A DNA stretch of 64,000 nt from Fibrella aestuarina BUZ 2. Its GTDB lineage: Bacteria; Bacteroidota; Bacteroidia; Cytophagales; Spirosomataceae. Both the position numbers and the translations under genes were made by a program. The notes beneath the pieces were generated by a model. It had not been told where the DNA came from. It saw only the letters and a program-made list of their open reading frames with translations, and did no database searches. The first letter of the stretch is position 1; every line of letters starts with the position of its first letter. The stretch is from NCBI RefSeq assembly GCF_000331105.1, contig NC_020054.1, forward strand, positions 4,266,257-4,330,256. The letters run 5' to 3'. Below, piece after piece: positions 59,424-64,000 of the stretch.

Positions 59424-61605
59424 TTTTACCCAACCCGCTCCGTACCGAACAACCGACTGGCCACGTTCCCTGCAGGTCAGCCATCGTCAGTTGGGCGTTA
59501 CCTTTCCAGTCCCCGGCCAGGCCAACGTGCTGGTTTGGGCACCGCTGGCCGACGACGTAGCCCTCTGGCTACCCGCCGAGGCGGCACTACTACCCCTGAC
59601 GAAAGACCTGTTCGGCTACTGGCAGCTGACCACCGACCAACTCGCCCCCGGCGACCTGTATGCCTTTGTGCTGAACGGCCAGCACCCCGCCGAGTCTGAC
59701 TCTCCGGCACCCGACCCGACAGACCGCGACCCGGCTGAACGCAGCCCGGCTGAACGCAGCCCGACTGAACGCAGCCCGACTGAACGCAGCCCGACTGAAC
59801 GCAGCCCGACTGAACGCAGCCCGACTGAACGCAGCCCGACTGAACGCAGCCCGACTGAACGCAGCCCGACTGAACGCAGCCCGACTGAACGCAGCCCGAC
59901 TGAACGCAGCCCGATACCAATGCTGCCTGACCCAGCCTCGCTATCGCAGCCCGAAGGCGTGCATGGCCTCTCGCGGGCCGTCGACACGGGTACGTTTCCC
60001 TGGGAAGACACGGGCTGGGTCAACCCGCCGCTAGCGCAGTACCTGCTCTATGAACTGCATACAGGTACGTTCACACCGGAGGGCACCTTTGCGGGCATCG
60101 AAGAAAAACTCGACTACCTCAAAGCACTCGGTGTCAATGCCATCGAGATCATGCCCATTGCCGAGTTTCCCGGCGATCGCAACTGGGGGTACGACGGGGT
60201 GAACCTGTTTGCGGCCCACCATGCTTACGGCGGCGCCACGGCCCTGCAACACCTGGTCGATGCCTGCCATTTCCGGGGTATCGCGGTGGTGCTCGACGTC
60301 GTCTACAACCACTTCGGGCCGGAAGGCAATTACCTCAGCCAGTTTGGCCCCTACCTGACCGATCAGTACAACACGCCCTGGGGCAAAGCCGTCAATTACG
60401 ACGATGCCTGGTGCGATGGCGTGCGGCGGTACGTGATCGAAAACGCGCTGATGTGGCTGCGCGACTTCCACGTCGACGCCCTGCGGCTCGATGCCGTTCA
60501 CGCTATCAAAGACTTCAGCCCCATCCATATCCTGCGCGAACTGCGGCAGCGGGTCGATGAGCTGTCGGCCCAAACCGGACGTACCTACTACCTTATCGTG
60601 GAAAGCGACCTCAACGACCCGCGGGTGATCAACCCGCTGACCGAGCATGGCTACGGCATGGATGCGCAGTGGGTCGATGAGTTTCACCACGCCCTGCGCG
60701 TCTCGGTGGGCGAAGAGCCGGCCGGCTACTACGCTGATTATGAGCGGGTCTATCACCTCTCGAAGTCGTACATCGATGCTTATGCCTACGACGGGCAGTT
60801 TTCGCAGGTACGTCAGAAACGCTTTGGCCTGAAGGTGGAGCGCCATCCGGGGCATCAGTTCATTGTGTTCTCGCAAAACCACGATCAGGTGGGCAACCGG
60901 AAGGGCGGCGAACGCTCGTGCCACCTCTACAGTTTCGAGATGCTGAAACTGATGGCCGGGGCCGTGCTGGTGAGCCCGTTTATCCCGATGCTGTTCATGG
61001 GGGAAGAATGGGCCGAAACCAACCCGTTCTTTTACTTCGTTCACCACTCCGACCCGGCGCTGATCGCGTCGGTGCGGGCGGGGCGGCAGGCGGAGTTTGC
61101 CGCCTTTTATGAGGATGGCAACATGCCCGACCCGCAACGGAAACAAACCTTCCGGCAGACCAAATTACAGTGGCACCTGCCGACCGAACAGCCCCACCAA
61201 ACGCTGCTCCGGTACTATCAGACCCTGATTACGCTCCGAAAGCAGCTCCCGGCCCTCTACAACCTGAACCGCCAGACCCTGCGTGTCTTTCCCGACGAGG
61301 AAGCCCATACGCTGGTGCTGCACCGCTGGCATCAGGATCAGCACCTGCTGTGTCTAATGAATTTTACGACCGAAACGCGTACCGTTCAGCTCCCCGACCT
61401 GCCGGGCGACTGGACCAAACTGCTCGACTCCGCCGATCAGGCATGGCTCGGCCCCGAGGGCGACTCGCCGACGCCGGATCAGTGCACAGGTAACGCCTCG
61501 GTCTATCTGCATCCCGAATCCATCGTGCTCTATGCGCAGGGCCACGAAAGCTACCGCGTTACGCTGCCGCCCCCCATTCCGGAGCGGCTCTTCATACCGC
61601 ACTAA
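59410..61605 (+). CDS. treZ: Malto-oligosyltrehalose trehalohydrolase with repeat insertion
   Basis: TreZ releases trehalose from maltooligosyl trehalose. The 731-residue protein has a CBM48/E-set N-terminal domain (about 20-100), an inserted run of twelve 5-residue units PAERS/PTERS (about 108-167), a linker, and a GH13 barrel with LLYELHTGTFTPEGTF (about 213), FPGDRNWGYDGVNLFAAHHAYGG, VLDVVYNHFGPEGNYL, ALRLDAVHAI (nucleophile Asp near 360) and IVESDLNDPR (acid Glu near 398). The repeat is absent from usual TreZ proteins. No TreY gene is in the window. It overlaps the GH1-like gene, so the two form an operon. Confidence 0.9.
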   Translation: MRFTDFTQPAPYRTTDWPRSLQVSHRQLGVTFPVPGQANVLVWAPLADDVALWLPAEAALLPLTKDLFGYWQLTTDQLAPGDLYAFVLNGQHPAESDSPAPDPTDRDPAERSPAERSPTERSPTERSPTERSPTERSPTERSPTERSPTERSPTERSPTERSPTERSPIPMLPDPASLSQPEGVHGLSRAVDTGTFPWEDTGWVNPPLAQYLLYELHTGTFTPEGTFAGIEEKLDYLKALGVNAIEIMPIAEFPGDRNWGYDGVNLFAAHHAYGGATALQHLVDACHFRGIAVVLDVVYNHFGPEGNYLSQFGPYLTDQYNTPWGKAVNYDDAWCDGVRRYVIENALMWLRDFHVDALRLDAVHAIKDFSPIHILRELRQRVDELSAQTGRTYYLIVESDLNDPRVINPLTEHGYGMDAQWVDEFHHALRVSVGEEPAGYYADYERVYHLSKSYIDAYAYDGQFSQVRQKRFGLKVERHPGHQFIVFSQNHDQVGNRKGGERSCHLYSFEMLKLMAGAVLVSPFIPMLFMGEEWAETNPFFYFVHHSDPALIASVRAGRQAEFAAFYEDGNMPDPQRKQTFRQTKLQWHLPTEQPHQTLLRYYQTLITLRKQLPALYNLNRQTLRVFPDEEAHTLVLHRWHQDQHLLCLMNFTTETRTVQLPDLPGDWTKLLDSADQAWLGPEGDSPTPDQCTGNASVYLHPESIVLYAQGHESYRVTLPPPIPERLFIPH
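59731..59910 (+). repeat. Twelve tandem 15-bp units inside treZ
   Basis: Two copies of CCGGCTGAACGCAGC (59731-59760) are followed by ten perfect copies of CCGACTGAACGCAGC (59761-59910). A degenerate unit precedes them (59716-59730). They encode PAERS twice and PTERS ten times, in frame. Confidence 0.95.
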
Positions 61606-62814
61606 CTCTCTTTTCACTAACCACAATACCCGATCATGACCCAGAAAATTGGCCCGCAACTGCTGAAACAGCTTACCAAACGCTACGAGCCCAACCACCT
61701 GGTCCGGTTCAAATTTGGCCGCTACGACGTGGCCACTAAAACCGACGAGGAAGGCTATCCGCGGCTGCTCTACCTGGGCACCGCCAATGAAGAAGGCACC
61801 ATCAAAGGCGATCATTTCAGCCGTCGGCTGGTCAAAGATGAGCACGGAGCCGTAGTAAAAGACCACTGGGATTATAAGGGAAAGGTCTGACTGTCCCTCA
61901 CTACGGGCAATGTAGCGTGTCAGTAGCCAAAACACCCCAAGCCGGAGGCGGTTATCAACCTCCGGCTTGGGGTGTTTTGGCTCAAAATTGCGTTGTTTAG
62001 GGCGTGGTAGCGTTTTGGGAAGCTGAGCACTGGCGTTGTTCAGATGGCCGATAAGGTATCTGGCGACGTTTTGCGCGCCCTCCCGGGCGGCTTTTTCATC
62101 ACCTTTGGTGGGTGCCTGCACATGGAAGATGTGGTTCAGGTACAGCACGTGCAGCATCCGTTTACGGGGTTCCCAGAGAGCTTTGTCGCCCACGTTGTTG
62201 ACGGCTACGCCTGTTGGCGTATTGTCGGCGGGCGCGACCAGGTGCGCCGTTGCGGGCGTGTTGTTCTGCGACAGGTTGGTCGAGGTATCGTTCAGCGCCG
62301 ACGCATCGACGCCTTTGCCGGATAGCCCGTCGGCAGGCCGCTCAGCCGCTGTACCCTGGGGTTTGGGGCCGTGATACGCCCCCATCTTTACGCCGGGCGT
62401 TATCGTATTCGAGTCGAGGCGGGCGGCTTTACGGGGCTGAAACAGCGTATCGAACGCATATTCCGACTTGAACACCGACTCGTAGGGCGACGCTTCTTCA
62501 AAGTAAAGGCCTACCCGCTGCCCATCCCAGCGAACTTCGCAGCCGTTAGGCAGGTCATACTTTTCGAGTTTGACCGACTCATCGATGTTGAACAACGACT
62601 GCACGTACTCCAAAGGCAGGTAATTGCAGCGTTGATCATAATTGTAGTCGGTGCTGAGCAGCCACACGCCCGTCACCTCACGGGCCAGATCGGCATCGCC
62701 CGTGCCAGCGGCATCGTTAGCGCCATCTTCAGTAGGTTGATGGTCGCCCTGGAAACAGCCCGAGAGGCTGGTCAGGGTCGCCAAGAGGAGCATCGGCAAG
62801 AGACTTCGTTTCAT
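61354..62814 (-). CDS. Lipoprotein of unknown function with an open frame running past the terminator
   Basis: The protein starts with a lipoprotein leader (LLATLTSLSGCFQ, Cys near 20). Residues up to about 270 look like a real protein: VTGVWLLSTDYNYDQRCNYLPLEYVQSLF, then GLYFEEASPYESVFKSEYAFDTLFQP and a helical KAAREGAQNVARYLIGHLN. After that, the frame reads through the hairpin 61925-61982 and runs antisense to the small gene and to the end of treZ until 61354. The true end may lie near 62000 after a lost stop or a frameshift. No family is recognised. Confidence 0.55.
   Translation of the reverse strand: MKRSLLPMLLLATLTSLSGCFQGDHQPTEDGANDAAGTGDADLAREVTGVWLLSTDYNYDQRCNYLPLEYVQSLFNIDESVKLEKYDLPNGCEVRWDGQRVGLYFEEASPYESVFKSEYAFDTLFQPRKAARLDSNTITPGVKMGAYHGPKPQGTAAERPADGLSGKGVDASALNDTSTNLSQNNTPATAHLVAPADNTPTGVAVNNVGDKALWEPRKRMLHVLYLNHIFHVQAPTKGDEKAAREGAQNVARYLIGHLNNASAQLPKTLPRPKQRNFEPKHPKPEVDNRLRLGVFWLLTRYIARSEGQSDLSLIIPVVFYYGSVLIFDQPTAEMIAFDGAFFIGGAQVEQPRIAFLVGFSGHVVAAKFEPDQVVGLVAFGKLFQQLRANFLGHDRVLWLVKRELVRYEEPLRNGGRQRNAVAFVALRIEHDGFGMQIDRGVTCALIRRRRVALGAEPCLIGGVEQFGPVARQVGELNGTRFGRKIH
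61636..61890 (+). CDS. Small conserved hypothetical protein
   Basis: The 84-residue protein is soluble and basic/acidic mixed, with no signal peptide (TQKIGPQLLKQLTKRYEPNH, then VRFKFGRYDV and GDHFSRRLVKDEHG). I do not recognise a family. It lies 30 nt after treZ on the same strand and ends 34 nt before a strong hairpin terminator, so it is the last gene of that unit. Confidence 0.7.
   Translation: MTQKIGPQLLKQLTKRYEPNHLVRFKFGRYDVATKTDEEGYPRLLYLGTANEEGTIKGDHFSRRLVKDEHGAVVKDHWDYKGKV
61925..61982. terminator. Perfect 24-bp hairpin between convergent genes
   Basis: Arms 61925-61948 and 61959-61982 (AGCCAAAACACCCCAAGCCG and on) flank a 10-nt loop. It lies after the small gene at 61636-61890 and inside the open frame of the opposite lipoprotein gene. 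Confidence 0.8.
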
Positions 62815-63207
62815 CGTCTGGTTGGTTTGCGTTGTCGGGAGGGGGGCAACGTACCTGTCGCCGGGGAGGTCGTCAGGTACGTTGTTTTATGGTTTGCGCT
62901 GATAACCAGGCCCGGCCTACGCCGTCAAAAACAAGCCCGAATCGAATAAGGGAACGGTCCTGTGCCAGGCAGGGCGGGCCGTTGCCTCATGGGTGCTCTG
63001 GCGGCCAGCCCCGGTTCAACCGGCGTAGCTACGCCACCCGCCTTGCGGCTCCCGTCACCGATTGGGTATGGGCCGTCTGCTCGTTGCGTTGCCTGCCTGC
63101 GGAGCAAACAATGGGAGTCGGGTCCGTTGCCTCACTCGTGGCTACCGACCTCAGGCTCGGAGCCAGACGGGAGCGGTTAACAAGGCACGTTCAAACCAAC
63201 ACAACGT
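62815..63207. other. Intergenic stretch without recognised genes
   Basis: No gene is visible on either strand. The words CCGTTGCCTCA (near 62980 and 63123) occur twice at a distance of about 145 nt, which may be a trace of a small duplication. Confidence 0.35.
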
Positions 63208-63564
63208 ATGAAAACGACTGTCATGACGGTCCTGCTGCTACTTACCGTAGCGGCCGTGGGTGCCCAGGCCCAGACGACCAACTCAGGAAGTACCTCGTCG
63301 CAGAGGCCATCGCAATCAGGCCAATCCGGCAACTCAGGCTCAACCGGGCAAAGTAGTACGGGCAGTGGCTCCACCTACGGGACCGGCTCGGGAACCACGC
63401 GCCAGAGCGGCACTACCAACTCAGGTACGTATGGTAGCGGCTCAACATCGGGCAGCACCTCCGGGCAGGGAACGATGAACTCCGGGCGGAATGCCGAGCG
63501 CAAAAACGAAAAACGCAACCGGAGCGGCAGCACCACGGGCAGCAGCTCCATGACGAATCAGTAG
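63208..63564 (+). CDS. Secreted Ser/Gly/Thr-rich low-complexity protein
   Basis: The 118-residue protein has a signal peptide (VMTVLLLLTVAAVGAQA-Q). The mature part is mostly Ser, Gly, Thr and Gln in short irregular repeats (GSTSG, GTGSGT), with a basic segment (RNAERKNEKRNRSG) near the end. Such sequences are disordered and may form part of a surface matrix or simply be a stress-related protein. No function can be assigned. Confidence 0.7.
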   Translation: MKTTVMTVLLLLTVAAVGAQAQTTNSGSTSSQRPSQSGQSGNSGSTGQSSTGSGSTYGTGSGTTRQSGTTNSGTYGSGSTSGSTSGQGTMNSGRNAERKNEKRNRSGSTTGSSSMTNQ

Positions 63565-63640
63565 CAGCCTACCCCCCGGCGGGGCGCCCGGCAGCCCCAC
63601 ACTTTTCGGACATTTCTCTTTTTAACCAACGACTCAACAC

Positions 63641-64000
63641 ATGTTTTATCACGATAAAAAGCTCCAGTACAAGGTGCGGGTTGATAAGCCCGACCCCCAA
63701 TTCGCCCGTGCCCTGCAACAGGCCATCGGTGGCATCGAAGGCGAAATTCGGGTGTGCCTGCAATACCTTTTTCAGGCCTGGAACGCGCGGGGGCCGCAAC
63801 GCTACCGCGATATGCTGCTTGATACGGGAACCGAAGAAATGGCCCACATCGAGATGCTCGCCACGGCGGTTTGTCTGAACCTCGAAGGGGCGTCGAGCAG
63901 CGTCATCGATACCATCGTCGGCAACGACCCGATCATGGAGAAAATCGTTGGCGGGGGCGATCCGCGCCACTTTCTGTCGGGCGGACTGGGGGCGCTGGCT
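63641..64000 (+). CDS. Manganese catalase, partial (continues past the window)
   Basis: The visible 120 residues begin MFYHDKKLQYKVRVDKPDPQ and show the four-helix di-manganese pattern: GGIEGEIRVCLQYLFQAW with the first glutamate ligand (near 35) and GTEEMAHIEMLATAV with the E-xx-H ligand pair (Glu near 66, His near 69). Manganese catalases degrade hydrogen peroxide. The gene runs off the right end of the window. Confidence 0.92.
   Translation, partial: MFYHDKKLQYKVRVDKPDPQFARALQQAIGGIEGEIRVCLQYLFQAWNARGPQRYRDMLLDTGTEEMAHIEMLATAVCLNLEGASSSVIDTIVGNDPIMEKIVGGGDPRHFLSGGLGALA

Noticed and set aside
59716..59910. CRISPR array
   Set aside because: The units are direct tandem repeats without spacers and stay in frame in treZ; no cas genes are present in the window.
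59498..60023. Minus-strand frames with repeats SGCVQ and RSVGL
   Set aside because: They are only the other frames of the 15-bp tandem repeat in treZ.
62832..63356. 174-codon plus-strand frame over the intergenic stretch
   Set aside because: It overlaps the start of the Ser/Gly-rich protein gene in another frame and has no protein-like pattern.

Overview
The window looks like chromosomal DNA of a GC-rich member of Bacteroidota, order Cytophagales, close to Spirosoma, Fibrella or Rudanella (inference). The evidence is a type IX secretion C-terminal sorting domain (36558-39500), many Bacteroidota -7 promoter elements (TAnnTTTG), abundant SusD-era style lipoproteins with short leaders, and family content typical of that group. 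No tRNA, rRNA, CRISPR array, transposase or phage gene was seen.

Layout. 1-4.8 kb: two divergent esterases, a GH16 glucanase lipoprotein, a collagen-like lipoprotein and a membrane histidine kinase. 4.8-10.2 kb: a lower-GC accessory block with a subtilisin-like protease, an unknown protein, a membrane protein, a histidine kinase and a NarL-type response regulator. 10.3-13.8 kb: lipoproteins, one of them frameshifted in a run of seven G. 13.9-18.7 kb: a nuclease-like protein, a large esterase and a PAS histidine kinase. 18.7-22.8 kb: LuxC-type reductase, the rpsP-rimM-trmD group and the RNase P RNA gene. 22.9-30.6 kb: a hydrolase, two very large leucine-rich-repeat proteins and agmatine deiminase. 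30.7-36.4 kb: CAP protein, SDR, two TlpA-like paralogues. 36.5-49.3 kb: T9SS cargo protein, argH, manA, TonB-like protein, several unknown proteins, GH20 hexosaminidase. 49.3-57.9 kb: a VapBC-like pair and a complete L-rhamnose locus (kinase, isomerase, fused aldolase/dehydrogenase, GntR-type regulator, RhaT). 58-64 kb: GH1-like hydrolase, TreZ with a 15-bp tandem repeat, small unknowns and the start of a manganese catalase.

The most striking signal is a family of about ten long palindromes scattered between genes (18.7-22.9, 30.6, 51.4 and 52.7-53.3 kb). Each arm consists of four or five degenerate tandem 7-mers (8- or 9-mers in two copies), every copy using its own word, around a similar apex of the form GGCTGRCGC...GCGYCAGCC. 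One copy sits inside the RNase P RNA gene at the position of helix P12. One copy carries a four-helix-bundle (S23/Avd-like) gene between its arms, wedged between the aldolase and isomerase genes of the rhamnose operon. Together they look like a hairpin-forming mobile element family comparable to rRNA intervening sequences.

A second signal is a putative regulon: four inverted repeats CCCC-N6-GGGG, each with TTT just before GGGG and each exactly 23 nt before an NANNTTTG -7 element, one of them in front of the response regulator gene itself. A third is strong over-representation of the 7-mer GGTACGT across the whole window.
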